Source of the DNA: Aphidius gifuensis
Lineage: Eukaryota; Arthropoda; Insecta; Hymenoptera; Braconidae
Length of the DNA stretch: 64,000 nt
Direction: 5' to 3'
Assembly (NCBI RefSeq): GCF_014905175.1
Contig: NC_057788.1
Span: 30,660,154 to 30,724,153, forward strand
Below are positions 23,701 to 37,600 of the stretch, piece by piece; the first letter of the stretch is position 1; each line of letters starts with the position of its first letter. Both the position numbers and the translations under genes were made by a program. Below the pieces are notes generated by a model. It saw nothing but the letters and a program-made list of their open reading frames with translations. It did not search any database and was not told where the DNA came from.

Positions 23701-25530
23701 AAAGGGGGTACAATATATTTAGTTATAAATTTAAAATATTTTCTCGAAGAAAAATAAAAAAAACTTCTAATGAATTTAAAGGAATGATAGACAACCCTTG
23801 CTAAGTTGGGTAAAAGGATCTTATAAACGTCAACGATACCCGCGATATCTGTCACTCTCGTGGTTTAAAAAAAAAAAAAAGAAAATAATATATTTTTCTT
23901 AGTCCCTTTTAAACCAAGGGAGTTTACAAGTGTTGGTCGAGATTTGAAACAATTACAAGATGCCAAGGGGAATCAACGAGGACCATGTTGAAGACAAAGA
24001 GGGAGGCTTTTATTTTGAGGGCTGTTTAATTAAAACTGTTACCAACTGACGAGAAACCATCGATCAACACTCTTGCCATTTTCTCAACAGGACATTTGCC
24101 AAATGTTGCATGTCCCTTCTAGAAAAAAACAAAAACTATAAATCCAAAAATAATAATAATAATAGTATAGGTTAAAATAAAATCACACGAATCAATCACT
24201 GATATTTTTTTTTTTCTCATGCTATTGTTTCAAGAGTTGATATACAACAAAAACAACAATCAATCAAATTGATTTGACGTGAAAAAAAAAAAAGAAAAAT
24301 CAGTAGCTTGAAAAATAAAGTATCTTGGATGGTTATTTGGAATGTTTGGGTCCAAGTTTAAGTTTGTGTAACACGCATTGTTGTATATCAACATCAACAA
24401 TATCAACAACATCACGATATCAGTGTGGTATTCAAGAATTGCATGGAACGTTAGATTGGGAATGTCCAGCAGGTGACGTTTCAACGCCTGTCGTTGTATT
24501 GCGTGTTTCAGTTAAAATCCAACAAATTCACAAATCTACCCCTACATTGGATGAAACATTGCACCCTCTTTAACTCACCAATCTTATTCGCGTGCCAAAG
24601 TGCCTATCCATTCTCTTACTCATTTTCTTCCCTTTTGCTCTTTCATGAGTGTCTTTCAACCATCACAACTTGAAATACATATAACTACTTGAAGATAAAT
24701 TGTTGTTAATCGTACACTCACGTGAACCATATCATCATGATTCAAAATAAAAAAAATAAAAATTCAATTCAAATAGAAAAAAAATAAGAATGTATACGTA
24801 ATCATACTTTTTCTGTGAACATTCTCTGACCTGAGGCAAATTTTTTATATTCATCTTCATGCCTTTGAGAGTAGAATCAAAAAAAAAAAAAAGATAAAGA
24901 AAAGAGATTGAAGGGCTACAGAAGCTCGAGCTTTTCCATGAATTGAAAAAGTCTTCTTTTGATCGAATGCTCTGGCCATTGGATTTCCAGATGGAGTTTC
25001 AGTTAGCTTTGGTAAATTTGTTTTTTTCATTCAAACATATTCAACAAAATGCATCCAATATTAGAAAGAAAAAAAAAAAAAATTGAATCTTTATTTTTTT
25101 TTCTTTATTTTAACCCTTGAAAAAGATAATATTTTTTCAATATTATTTTTATTTACATTTTTCAAGTATCCAAGAAATAGTTTAAGAAAAAAAAAATATA
25201 ATAATAAAACTTGCGCAAGTTGGTAAAAGAAAAAAAAAAAAGAAATTATCGTGGGACTTTGCGTGCAGCATGATCATCCCTCGTCTTGAAAATTTATACC
25301 CTCTGTCCCTAAACCATCCTAACAAGTCCACCCACTTACTTACGATACTTGGCATGGTTCTTGCACGCGGCTTTCTTCCCTCCATTAAAATATCACCTTC
25401 TGTGTTTTATCGCAAGTACATATGTATCACACTCGTACATTTTTTTTCTTTTTTCACATTATCAATAAAAATTCTCTTTTCTATTTGTTTTATATTTATT
25501 ATAACTAATATATATTTATATTTTTTACTT
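20740..25530. other. Gene-poor AT-rich region
   Basis: No convincing gene. An almost pure A/T block lies at about 21360-21985. An isolated exon-like segment (23251-23329) lies between TTTTTCTAG and CTG/GTAAATG, with no usable reading frame. Mixed-composition patches at 22000-22150, 23280-23420, 23990-24120 and 24330-24660 have no continuing frame. Nothing else is explained. Confidence 0.5.
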
Positions 25531-25534
25531 TCAG

Positions 25535-26436
25535 GAGTTTAGCTAAACTTGGAAAAAGAAAAAAAAGTTAAAAAGCCAGACCCTTGATATGCAATCCAAT
25601 CGATTTGAAAATCTCCAGAGGCGGATATGTAAAATGGGCATTTACATACCACTTGTTTTATCGCAATATGACCTATATGTATTTTGAACCTTCGTGCAAT
25701 CTTATATATAAATTTTATATGGTTTGATGGTGGACAGTGGTCAGGAAGAGACGATGAATTTACGATCATCCACAAGGGTAAGTTGATGTAAATCTTTTTT
25801 TTTTTTTTTTCTACTAAAACTTATTCGTTTGGATAAATCGGAAGATTTAAACTTTTAAACTGATAAAATTCTTCTTTTTTTTATTTTCTTAAAAACTCAA
25901 TGAAGATAGTAAAAGCAAAATAAAAAAAAAAAAGCTCAGTGATAAATTCATTGATTAAGTTTTCAACAAATTATCAAGTTTTTTTTTTTATTTTAAACAA
26001 TTTTTTTTCTATACAATTATTTTGTTATAATTATAAAATATAAAATTATTATTTTTCTAGATTTTGATGAGCACAAACTATTGTTTTACAACTTGATACA
26101 AATTTCTTGTACCAAGAAAGTTATAACAAATGGTATTTTCATGTTTTTAACGAACCGAAAATGTGTGTTGTTTTTAACGATGTCGTTAATACTTAACAAA
26201 ATATCCGGTTATATTAATAAACAGGTAAGAAAAAAAAAAATAAAAACCACAAACAATATACATCTTCATAGTAGTATGAATGATTCACAAGCTACTAAAT
26301 TAACTAGCCAAATGATATTTCTATTTTCATTTTGTTTTTCTATTTTAGTGTATATATCAAAGTATATATAAATAAGAAACTTCCGAGTCACACTTGCAGG
26401 AAGACACGAGGGCTGAAAGCAAGAATGAATCTCTGC
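25535..26436 (+). ncRNA. Candidate spliced transcript, three internal exons
   Basis: Three segments are each bounded by good sites: 25535-25777 (TACTTTCAG ... AAGG/GTAAGTTG), 26061-26224 (TTTTTCTAG ... CAG/GTAAGAAA) and 26349-26436 (TTCTATTTTAG ... CTGC/GTGAGTTT). Joined, they have no long common frame. Short frames include one reading through the first junction (28 residues) and one starting MFLTNRKCVLFLTMSLILNK in the second segment and ending 8 codons into the third (36 residues, signal-peptide-like). First and last exons were not found. It is either a lncRNA, a small secreted peptide gene, or a coincidence of splice-like motifs in T-rich sequence. Confidence 0.3.
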
Positions 26437-26439
26437 GTG

Positions 26440-29400
26440 AGTTTACTTGTATATTTATTTATTTATTATATATATTTTTTTTGTTCTCTTGATGGAGGTA
26501 TTGGTCAGTCTTATTCCAAGTGGCTTTTTGCACAAATCCCGAGAATCTTAATTGCTTCTATTTATGACCTTTTGGCTTTCGATCAACGATGCGAAGAGTT
26601 ACGTGACATGTTTATGAAGAGAAACATACTAGGCAAAAGGTACTCGATACCCTCAATCAGACTATATCAGACTTTCTTTTCCTGAACGGGTGACCGACCT
26701 TCAACCGCTGTCTGTATATATATATTTTTTTTTTCTTATTTTTTCTACTACACTTTTCTTCGTGTATTGATCTTCGGGAGAATGCTTTGATCTACAATGG
26801 GGTCTGCCACGTTTCACACCACACATCCTTTTTTTTTTCTTTTTTTTTTTTTTCGTCTTCTGTCCCTCACTTTACCAATAGTTTTTTCTCCATCTAAAAG
26901 ATCACGTCTTACATTCGAGTTTATCATTCTCTTTTTTTATTTATTTCCTTCAACTCAATTTTTTTTTTTTTTTTTGTTTTCGAACGATAGAAATTTCTGA
27001 TAATTGCAAAAATGAGTTAGACCAGGAGAATCAACACTAGTTAGTCCATGTCCACTATAAAAAGTTTGATTTTACTTTGCAAGATTTTTTCTTTTTGCTA
27101 TTATATATATATAGTTTTTTTTTTGCTTTTTGTGTGGAAATGGTAAAAATGTGATGAGAATGCATTCCTGAAATCGAAGTTATACGTTAAACTAAATTCT
27201 TACAATTTATATTTTATTTTGAGCTAGTTGAAAAATCGACGACGTGAAGTAATTTAAGGATATTTTAGTCGACCCTACTCCATAGATCAGACTGGTCTTG
27301 GCTACGTGAATATTTAGGGAGTTAATTGCTTCGATATATTTTATTTGAATTACACAAGGTTTGCCTTCTGTCTCGTTAATTTCTTGTTTCTAAATTTTAT
27401 TTTTTATTTCTCGATTTATTGTGCATTTTTTTTTTTTTTTATTCTTTACACAAATTTACATTATTTTTTCAATGAATAATTTTTTGTTTAAATAATTATT
27501 TAATTGAGTTTTAAATTTATCAAATTTTCGATAAATTTTATTTAATTTTCATTCAATAATTAAAGTAAATTATCATTCATTCATTTGAAATATAATTACA
27601 AAATTCTAGTTTAAAGAATTTTTTTTCCATCTTAAAATTAAATTTTTAAATTCTATTTACAATTTTTTTTTTACATTTTAAAATATTTTTTGTGTTTAAG
27701 TAAATTTTGATTCAATTTAAAAAAAAATTAATAATTTTAATTATATTAATTTGACTTGATTGATAAATATTAAATTAACTTGAAACAATTTTTTTTTTTT
27801 CATCAGTAGCATCATCAATTATTTTCTCCATCCACTCGTAACCAAGTGAATGTAATTTATTTAAAATCAAATATACAAATTTTAACCCCTCGTTAATACG
27901 AGTAATTAAACACAAGACTGCGTTTACAAAGTTGATAGAAACCCGTGGGGCAAGTGGCAAGTTTCTGTTTGTAGTTAACTTGGAAAATGCATTTGACAAC
28001 ATAGACAATTTACCTAATTTCAGCCTTCAGCTAAAAACCCAATGGCACTCTAAGATTATTCTCCAATAGACTTAAATACTTTTATTTCATTTTCAAATCT
28101 CCCTTCAATATGAAATATATAATTACATAAATATATAAATAAATATAATAAAATAATATTCTTGATTCAATAATTGTTTATATTTTCTTGTCACGTCAAT
28201 CGGATAAATCCATCAAAACATCAAAAAAAAAAAAAAAAAATGTCCAGTGGCAACATTTGACCAGTCTTTCATTGAAAGGGTTTCAACGTCGTGTTAAATC
28301 CTCCTGGGAACAAACGTGCCAAATAAAAGAATAACTGGACATGCCAAAGTGACCCCTGTTACCTCTTTTTTTTTTTTTTTTTATTCATCTCTCTCTTTAC
28401 TTGCTCTTGTTTTTATCAAACGTTCATCCAAGTTTGCCTCAATGTTATACCCTTTTTATATTAATTTAATAACGTCGAAAAAGCGAACAATCGACAGGCA
28501 ATAACAGCCCAAGCAATCAAGATACACTTGGAGATTTGATAGTTTGGGAAAAATAATAAAATAAAATAAAAACCCTTTTATTATCCCCTTATTTTACTGG
28601 AAAAACAAACGTTATAACTTCTTGTGTATAGGGTAAAAAAAAAGATCCAAGTATATTGAGGGTTCGTTGAATTACCAAAAGAACCTCTAACCCTTTTTGC
28701 AAGTGTCATTCTTTTTGTTCCAAGTGGCCTTATTTTACCTTCGACAATGTCATTCTTCAACAATTCCACCCACTCTTTTTTTTCTCTTTCTCTTTGATAG
28801 AATACATATTGTATATATACAACAACAGTTTGAATTGTGACCGACAATGTGAATGCTTGTGCTCTTGTTGATTTCATCCAAATGTTTCGCCCTTATGACC
28901 CCTCGACATCTTAAACCCTCCGGGGAATTGCGTGAACGACATAAGGATTTTGAGGGTGACTTTATTCCCTTTCTCTTATTTCTTCCTTACCACCTTATAA
29001 CTCTGCTTATGGGGAATAAAATTTACCAAAAACTTATATACAAAATGCTCTTAGTTATAATATTCACATTTATATTATCATCGCATATATGTAGAAATGA
29101 CAATTCACAAAATGAATTAATGGATTTGTCGAGTATTTTTCTATTATTTTTTCGAAAAAAAAAAAAATTCATATATATTTTATTTTACATCGTTCAAGAG
29201 TTGGTTTTGTTGAGTCAGGATTTGTGAGTGTGTCTGTACACATGGTGGAGGGGTTTACAGATTAATTTAAATGCCACAAAGTTTTTTTTTTTTTGATGTG
29301 TATAAATCAATCTTAAATAAGACGAAGTATTATGGACATCAGACAGACAAGAAGGTTGGAAAATACGAAAGAGTTTTTTTTTAGTAGACATGGAAAAAAT

Positions 29401-30000
29401 AGCCTCAAGTGGAGGAAGTGAATTGGATGAATTGATGTATGTATCCTATCATAAAATTTAAAGAAAAAAAAAAAACATGCTTCAATGCTTGTCGTTAAGG
29501 TCACATCAACTGGTATATTAATATTTTAAATATAAAAATTGAAGACATGATAAAGTGTTTCTAAGTAATCAATATTACTGTGATATTTAAAATTCATCAT
29601 CTGGCTCATATCAAAAATAATAAATTATCATTATAATAATAAATAATCATCCATTTTATATGTTCTCTATATTGAGACTCCTCTTGAGACTATATACTGT
29701 CAATTTTTTTCTTTTTATTTCATTTTTTTTTATCGTTAATATTAAGACCACACACAAAACTTGACATACTGATTTTAAACATAGCACTTGGAATAATTTT
29801 GGAACATTTTTATTTTTTAATTATAAATTTTTCATCGGGTTAATTTTTATGTTTTTTTATTTTTTTATGATTTGATGGATCAGTGAAAAGTAAATTGGAA
29901 TTATTAAAGCTTTTTTTATTAGGTTTGTTTTTTTAAATTTAGATTTAAAAAAAAAAAAATTGAATTAACACATTTTAAATATTAATTTTCTATTGAAAAA
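26440..30000. other. Gene-poor region with pyrimidine-rich patches
   Basis: No supportable gene. The region has long T/C-rich tracts (26700-27000, 28360-28460, 28890-29020) whose translations are Phe/Ser/Leu-rich and look like artefacts. A short frame at 29045 starts MLLVIIFTFILSSHICRND and is signal-like, but it runs into poly-Phe/poly-Lys. Confidence 0.45.
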
Positions 30001-30027
30001 AGTAGCTTGATAAAGATAAATTTCATG

Positions 30028-30049
30028 GGATATTTATTATTAAATATCC
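30028..30049. repeat. 9-bp inverted repeat beside dispersed repeat
   Basis: GGATATTTA and TAAATATCC are separated by TTAT, a perfect stem-loop of 9 pairs. It abuts the reverse-oriented copy of the dispersed repeat family and may be part of that element's end. Confidence 0.6.
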
Positions 30050-30300
30050 TGGAAGTTTTGAAATTTAATTTTAATTATTTTTATATTTTTTTTAAATTTG
30101 TACTTTTTGTCAAAAAAATATTTCTAAACATAAATTTCATAAAGTTATGCTTCCAGTATTTAAATAACACCTAAATATAAAATAATAATTTTAAAATTCA
30201 TCTACAATTTGAGTTAACAATAGATTAATTTACAATTAATTCCAATTATTTCTACTAAATAAAAAAAAATAATTGAGTTATTTTAAAAATTCCTTCCGAA
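30050..30300 (-). repeat. Dispersed repeat, reverse copy
   Basis: Read on the minus strand, about 30300 to 30110 repeats the order seen at 9.4-9.8 kb: AATAATTGGAATTAAT, TATATTTAGGTGTT, AAATACTGGAAGCATAAC, TTTATGAAATTTATG and AAATATTTTTTTG. It is followed (30092-30050) by the start of a second unit, AAAATAATTAAAATTAAATT then AAAACTTCC. The head-to-tail two-unit arrangement is thus kept at both loci. There is no ORF. Confidence 0.6.
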
Positions 30301-33300
30301 TTTCATTATCAACATTTATATTAAAAAAAGTTTATATGATCAACTGCAGACGTTATAATACAGAATTAAAATTAAATGACGATACTGATATAGTCAAGGG
30401 GAAAGAGGGTGAAATATGTGACGTCAAAATATATATAAGAGTCCAAAGGCGACGCCCGACAAGAGCTTGCAGACATGCTCTCGTATATATGAGCTTGCGA
30501 TAAGGCGAGTGCCCCTCAAAGTCTCTCATCCCTCGCACGTGCTATTAGTAATACCCAAAAATATCCGTGGACACATTTTCATAATTTTTTTTTTTCCTTT
30601 TTCTTCAATACAAACATAAATTTTATATATTATATTTTAGAGAGATGGGGTTCTAGTGTTTTTGCTAAATTATCATCATCAGCTTTCTATTTTATTGTTT
30701 TTTCTTTTTAATTTTTTAATTTATTTTTATAATTTAAGATAGACAGTAATGTTTTTGTAAAAAAAAAAGTCAAAATGAGTGAGAGAGTCACTCACTATCG
30801 AATGCCAAACACGTGTATATATATTCAACGTACTTCAGTTAAACTAGTTGGATATTACTAAAATAGTTTACGACTTAATATATGACCTTACACAAAAATA
30901 TCTTTGACTACAAGTCATTTTATTGAAATACTTCCTGGTATACATATTATTATTACGATAAAAATATGTTAATTTTTTAAAGCTCAATATATTGTGCTTA
31001 AAAAATATTTTAAATTGACAAAATAAAATTAAAATATTATCAATTGAGCAAATAATTTTTTTAGCTCAATTTTCAACAACAAATAAAGCTCTGCTTTAAT
31101 TAAAAAAATAATAATTTTCATATATATGATTCATTACAAATTATCAAATTTTTTTTCTCATTTATTTTTTGTTGAATTATATTTATGCGATTATTTTGAT
31201 CATGATATAATAATCATTGAAATGTTGATTTAATCTCGGGAGTCATACAATCATTCATGTCCCACGGTCAGTGTGATATTATTCCATCAATATCGTCTTT
31301 GAAAATTATTCCGAGCTTCTGTGTATAAGTGTATATATAAAATTGGATATACATATATACAATATTTACCGGGCGTAGCATTGCAACGACGAGGTATTAG
31401 TAGCAACAGTATTATTGACTTCACAATAAAAGCCATGATGCTTGATGGTCGCAAGATGAGTCGATGCAATATTCCTCGGTTAGAAAACTCAACAATAAAT
31501 AAAGAAAAAAAAACATACTACACACTCATATACAAAATAAAAATAAATAAAAAGATGATGGAATAAAAAATTTAAAAAAAAAAAAAAAAAATAAGAGTGT
31601 ATTTCAAGCCGCAATCCAGTAGGACGTGCCTTGATGTGGCGTGGTGGCTTGTGATACGTGCGCGAATATGCTACTTCTTCTGTTCAACTATGGTTAATAT
31701 TATTCGAGTGAGTAAAGTTGTGTATATGGTCATCTCACAACATTGGCACAAGTGCACATTGAGAGCATTCTCGGTTGATGGATAATTTTGCCTCAAGAAA
31801 ATAACAGGGTGTGTATCACCGCATTGGTATATATACACATTGAAAAATCGCAACCAAACACACGTATATATTTATTGTAAAAATATTGTTGATGGTGGTG
31901 GTGATGGTTGTTGGTGGTTGGTTGAATGTAGGTTGAATGATTTAAAAATATCATGACTTGCAAGGGGAGAGAGAGACAAGCTAAAAATAATAAATAAAAA
32001 AAAGCAAAGTGAATAAGATGGAAGGATATGTAGTTATAACTTATCGAAGGTATATCTTTTTGATGGATGAATATGTATATGAAAGAGTTACTCCAACCAA
32101 ATGGTACAAGAGCCGCGACCGCACTTATTTTGTACGTGATCCATGAGAAAAATCATGGTGACGAAGAATCCAATTTTTATTTCATTTGGTGGATGAGTGA
32201 AAAGAAGAGGACTATCAAGAAGTGAATGAGATGATGATAATGATGATGATGATGATGGAGAAGAATAAAAAGAGGGTAAATAAAAATAAATAAATTTACA
32301 AAATGAGGAGGAGTAAAAATAGGATAACAAAAAAATAAATATAATGTTTTTATTGGCAGTACATTAATGACACTAGATGATAAAATATATATTTTTTCTT
32401 TTTTTATTTGTGATGTAATTCGTTTGGTAGCTGTGAAGAAAATTGAGTATAAAACTCATGAAACACAATAGAGGATAAACTTAGTACAGAATAGTATATA
32501 TGAACCTGACACCCTCGACCTTTTTCGTCTTTATAGGTTTCGTTTTTTTTTTTTCTTTTTTTGGGGCATGACCCCCGCGAGACACGATTTGTCAACTCGT
32601 TAGTAAAACTCGTTTGACCCTGTAACTCGATGAAAAAGGGAAGTTAAATAACATGTGGGTCTTTTTTTTTTTGTATTGGTATTTTAACGTGCGTATACTT
32701 GAATGATTGAAGTATATATTCGTTTATTTTTACCAACTAAAATGGTCATTTTTCTTGACTTCAACAGCTCTTGATTCCCACAAGTATAATTTCTTTAGTA
32801 ATATATCCTCATAGTAATTATAACTAGAAAATAAAACACGTTCTGCAATTCCAAATGACCATTAAAAGATTTAAAAAAAAACAATAGTACATACATGATT
32901 TTTTTTACGGCACAATTTAACAATAATTGGAGCTTTTTTTCGCGTTTTTAGTTGATTAGTTATTTGATGTTTTAAATACTCATTACTTAGTATTAGAAAG
33001 ATGAATTTCTACCCCAAAATTTCTGTCACCATTGTCAAAATAAAAAAAGGGGAATATACAAACATACTTGTATATTTGTGTAAATATTTACAGAGGGTTC
33101 TTAAAATTTTTAACTTAAAAATACCATGTTACAAAATTTACTAGTATATATAAATGCATTTGAATGTTGGTGAGGGACTAGTGACTGATGTAAGGGTGGT
33201 TTGCCATTATACAAAATTGAGAGCCATTGGTCACTTTGTACGTAAACGTATCTCAAATTGACAAATGGTAATGACTTTGCCTTGTTAAACGACCAACATT

Positions 33301-34554
33301 TCAAAGCTTTAACTTTAAATTAAACTTGCCATCAACCATATATATTTTTTTCTATATATATAAATTATTTTTTTCACAAGCTCTACTATTAAATTATTGA
33401 TTTTTCAATCTTAAATATAACTAGAAAAAAAATAATTATAATTTCATAGAAAAAATGAAATAAAAAAATGAAATTTCTTTGATAGTAATTTTCGTATATT
33501 TTTAGATTGTAAATAAATATTGAATATAATATTCCCAAGTGTATTGACCATCACACATGGGAAAGAAAGAAAAAAAAAAAAATCTAAAGAAAAAAAAAGT
33601 GAAAAGAGAAAATGAACTTTCGAGTTTCAGTATAATACCTAATGGACTTTATTCGACATTGTTGAATTGCGGCAGTTGTAAAAATGATAACGAATGACCC
33701 ATGGAGGCCAAGGGCTCCCGGGTAATGAAGTACGGTCAGTTGAGATCTTGGTTGTATTCAGTCCAAGTATAGTAGAGCTGAAGGTGTTGGTGGAATAGTT
33801 GTAGTTGTTGTATTGTGCAACTCGTCTTCGTATATAAAATCACCAAGGACTATCCTTACAAAAGCTCAATGTATTTATACTTTGATACACATTGCAAACT
33901 TTTCAAGAATATAATATATATATACCCTCAGGATTTAAATTTATATATATGTGTGCACTTAAGTCCTGTGGGAACATTGCTGAGGACCGTGGTGCCTTAT
34001 ACCACAAATTTCAAACATGGGGCCAATTAACCTCGAGATTTTCATGATGAATTCACGAGACGATTCAATTCCAATATCCTCATATACACTTTTGATACAT
34101 TTGATGTGGATCATGAGTTTATGTGAACCTTTTTCACCCCTCACTCATCCAACACATATTTAATTTTTAAATATACCTACTACATATATTTTACTGGCAA
34201 TATTCCAAATAACATCAAGTATTTTTTTCGGTATTTAATTGCTACTTTTATGATTTGTTTTTTCCACTTTTAAAATAGTGTCATATTGTTTGGTAACTTT
34301 GTAATAATATTGCAAAATTTTAACATTTTAATAATCACTTTTTTATTATTTTTTTTTTAATTTTGTTTTATTATTGGTATTTTATTTTTGTTTGTTTTAT
34401 TTGTTTTTTGACTTTTTTTTTTTTTCGTTTTTATTAATGGTTTATTTTAAGACGGACATCTGGGGGTTTTTTTTTTTTCTTTTGGATTTGCATGTATTTT
34501 TGCATTTAACAATATGCAAGAGTTGGAGTGTTTTTTTTTTTAACGAGCAATGCA

Positions 34555-34680
34555 CCAATTATCCAGTTCAAGGCCAACGATCCGTGGCCACTGGCTTGGC
34601 CAGTTCACGGGGAGTTAGCGGCTTCGCTTTGTTAATCGTGATTTGTGGCAGCCGCAAAGTTCAATTATCGAATTAATTGG
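34555..34680. promoter_or_regulatory. GC-richer island with homeodomain-type ends
   Basis: A block of balanced composition stands inside T-rich sequence. It contains TGGCCACTGGCTTGGCCA (TGGCCA twice, 6 bases apart, itself palindromic), GGCTTCGC and a terminal AATTATCGAATTAATTGG rich in ATTA cores. It looks like a conserved non-coding element or enhancer; the function is inference. Confidence 0.3.
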
Positions 34681-37600
34681 TTCAAAAAGGGAGAATAAGA
34701 AAGATTCTGATGTAAAAAAAAAATATTAAAAAAGTTTATAATAATTATCAAAGCCAATAAGTCTCGGGAAAAAAAAAGAAAATGATAAATCAATCGTAAT
34801 TTTATATTTACTCATTTTTTTTTCTTTTATTATTGCTAGACAGCTGTAGATTGACATTAAAAAATTACAAAACCTGTCAATAAAAATAAAATTTCACTTT
34901 TTATAAAATAATAAAATAGAAAATAAGATATGAAATATCAAAAAATTCAGAGATAAATAAAAAATTACATTTTATAAATTTATTTGCAAGACCTTCTTGT
35001 ATTTTACTATAAAAAAAAAAAAAAATGAAACAATATTTGAATTAATAATAAATGTTTAACTTTCTCTAAAACAACTAGACAATATAAAAAAAAAAAATAT
35101 TTATATCTTGATACAATGAAATGAAAAGTATTTCAAGCATGAAGATCGATTGTTGTGAACATAAATTTGAAATAAACCCAAGCGCTATTATATGGCATTT
35201 TAACTCTTAAAATTGCTATGAAAAATAAAAATAATAAAATTACAATTTGCGTAAACATCTGTATAATATTATCATGATATTGTTGATAAAAATTATTCAA
35301 TGTATCTTAAAAATAATATACAAATTTACATCTTGGTGGCGGGAATTCGCGGGTGTGTCGGGAGCTAAATATATTTTTCTGGTTCATCTTGTGGAATTAC
35401 ATGTATCTTTCATGATGGGCGCGGTTCTTGTACACAGTCATTTCTAAAAGGTCGTCGCAATTGATAAAAATCACAAGACTGTTGTACTAATTTTCTCTAA
35501 CAATATTACATTCGAAATAATAATTCAACACTTGCCAACTTATCAAAAGTTTATCAACCATATTTTTTGATTTATTAAAAATTTCCATTAACATATTTAT
35601 TTTCGAAAAGTATAAATTATAATATAATAAAAATGAATAAAAATAAATAAAAATTGAGGTTACCAAAAGAAAGAAAAAAAAAAACAACAACATTGAAGAA
35701 AATTTTTTACAGTCGGTGTGTTGGATTAAAGATCAGAAGATTCTTAAGCATCAATCAGGTCCATTGGAGGTTGCGTGTTGAGGTCATATGGCAAGAGTAG
35801 TTAGTTTACATTTTTACTGAAAAATATTGCAAGTACATATATCTAGATATATCGAAACGGTGTGATTGACCTTGCAAGAAAGTTAAATGTCGAAGCAGAT
35901 GGAGATGATTCCTTAAAAAAAAAAAAATAACTAACAAAAAGTAATAATAAAATAAAATTGAGCAAAATAAAAAAAATTACTTGTCAATCATTGCAAAAAA
36001 TTATTAGTAATGATGGAAAATAAAAATCAAATCAATAATACAAGGACTTTCTATGTATTTGATCGATATATATAAAAGTCAAAAAATAAAAATAAATAAT
36101 AATAAATAATAACAAGATATTAAATTGTTATAAATGACTGTGGGCAATAAAAATAAAGTTGAGCTGAAATTCGCACGCAGTCCCCATCAGCACCGCAGGA
36201 ATCGTGAGGTCAGAGGGATAATACTGGGGTGCTTAGTATATATATCGATACAACAACGACGACGTTCTGGACGTCTCCATAAAATATCGGCATTTCTCTG
36301 TGAAGCATTCGATCTTGGTAATATATATAAATTTTTTTTTCTTTTTTTTTCTAATAAAGACTTTGATATTCTTGTATGTATTTGTATATGATTTTAAAAA
36401 AATTGTATATGTGGTTATAATGTAGTTCAGACAATCATGAGAATAAAATTTTCGTGATTCAACATAACGTCGAGAAAAAGAAGGAGGTTATGATGAAAAA
36501 AATCATCATAGTCTTTGGTCATTATATCCTTTAACTGCCACATTATTATTTAGAGTTGATATTTCACAACTAACATTAGTCCAAAGATCGTTCAACTGGA
36601 AAACTATATGTATCGTCTTCCAGGCAATTCTCTTAATCTTTCATATAAATTTTTTATTTTTAACAATGAATTATCGTGGTTATATTGTCCAGTCTTTGAT
36701 AATTTATTATCTAAATATCAGTAAAGATCAATCAAATAATATGTATGGATTCTTTTTTCTTTATTTTTTTTTTATTATTAAATTATCTGTCTGACTTATT
36801 AAGTACTGTTTTTACTTGCGGGCCAAAGAGTCAATTACTCGATGGAAAATATTATTTTATTTATTCGTTTATTAAATGAGTAATAAATATTTTTGTTTAT
36901 TATTTTTATGATAATATTTAATTTATATTAATTATTTAATTTTTTTGATAAATAGTTTTTTTTTACTTCAACTATTTACAAAATTTCAAAAATGAATTAA
37001 TTAGATTTCATTGAATTTAAAATTAAAAATGAAAAAAAATTAATAAAATTTTTCATATTAAATTGACTTGATGTAGATAAATTTTAATATTTTTAAAAAA
37101 TAATAACAATTGATCTTTTTTTTTTTTATATATAATTTTATTTTAAGTGAAAAAAAAAGAAAAAAATAGTTAAACCAATAAATAGTTTGTTCATTTTACG
37201 TGTATTGACTACAAAAGATCACGAAAGACATTATTTTTATTTTTATTTTCATTCCATAAAATGCTTGAAGGGGACAAAACAATGCAGAAAAAAAAATATA
37301 TATATATAAAAATAATATAAGACAAGTTGCAAAGAGACACGCGCGTATAAATCTCACCCTCGTATTATCTCTGTCACCCAGCAAATAGTAAATGCTTGTT
37401 CGTAACGCCCCAAGATCGGAAGTCGAGTAAACACATTGAGTAAAATAAAAAAAAAAAAAATAATAAAAATCGCAATACATATACACACACTGAGGGTGTA
37501 TTGTCTTTTATTTCTTTTCTCACTCTCAATTGACCCTCGTACACTTTCATCAGCTTCAATTCAACTGTCTAAATGACCTCTCTTCCGCAAATAACTTGCC

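Noticed and set aside
26332..26685. 117-codon plus-strand frame
   Set aside because: It crosses both an acceptor (26348) and a donor (26437) and a T-rich intron-like stretch; only the 26349-26436 part is plausible as exon.
28853..29227. 124-codon plus-strand frame with a signal-like internal Met (29045)
   Set aside because: The upstream half is pyrimidine-rich noise and the downstream half runs into Phe/Lys homopolymers; there is no splice or poly(A) context.
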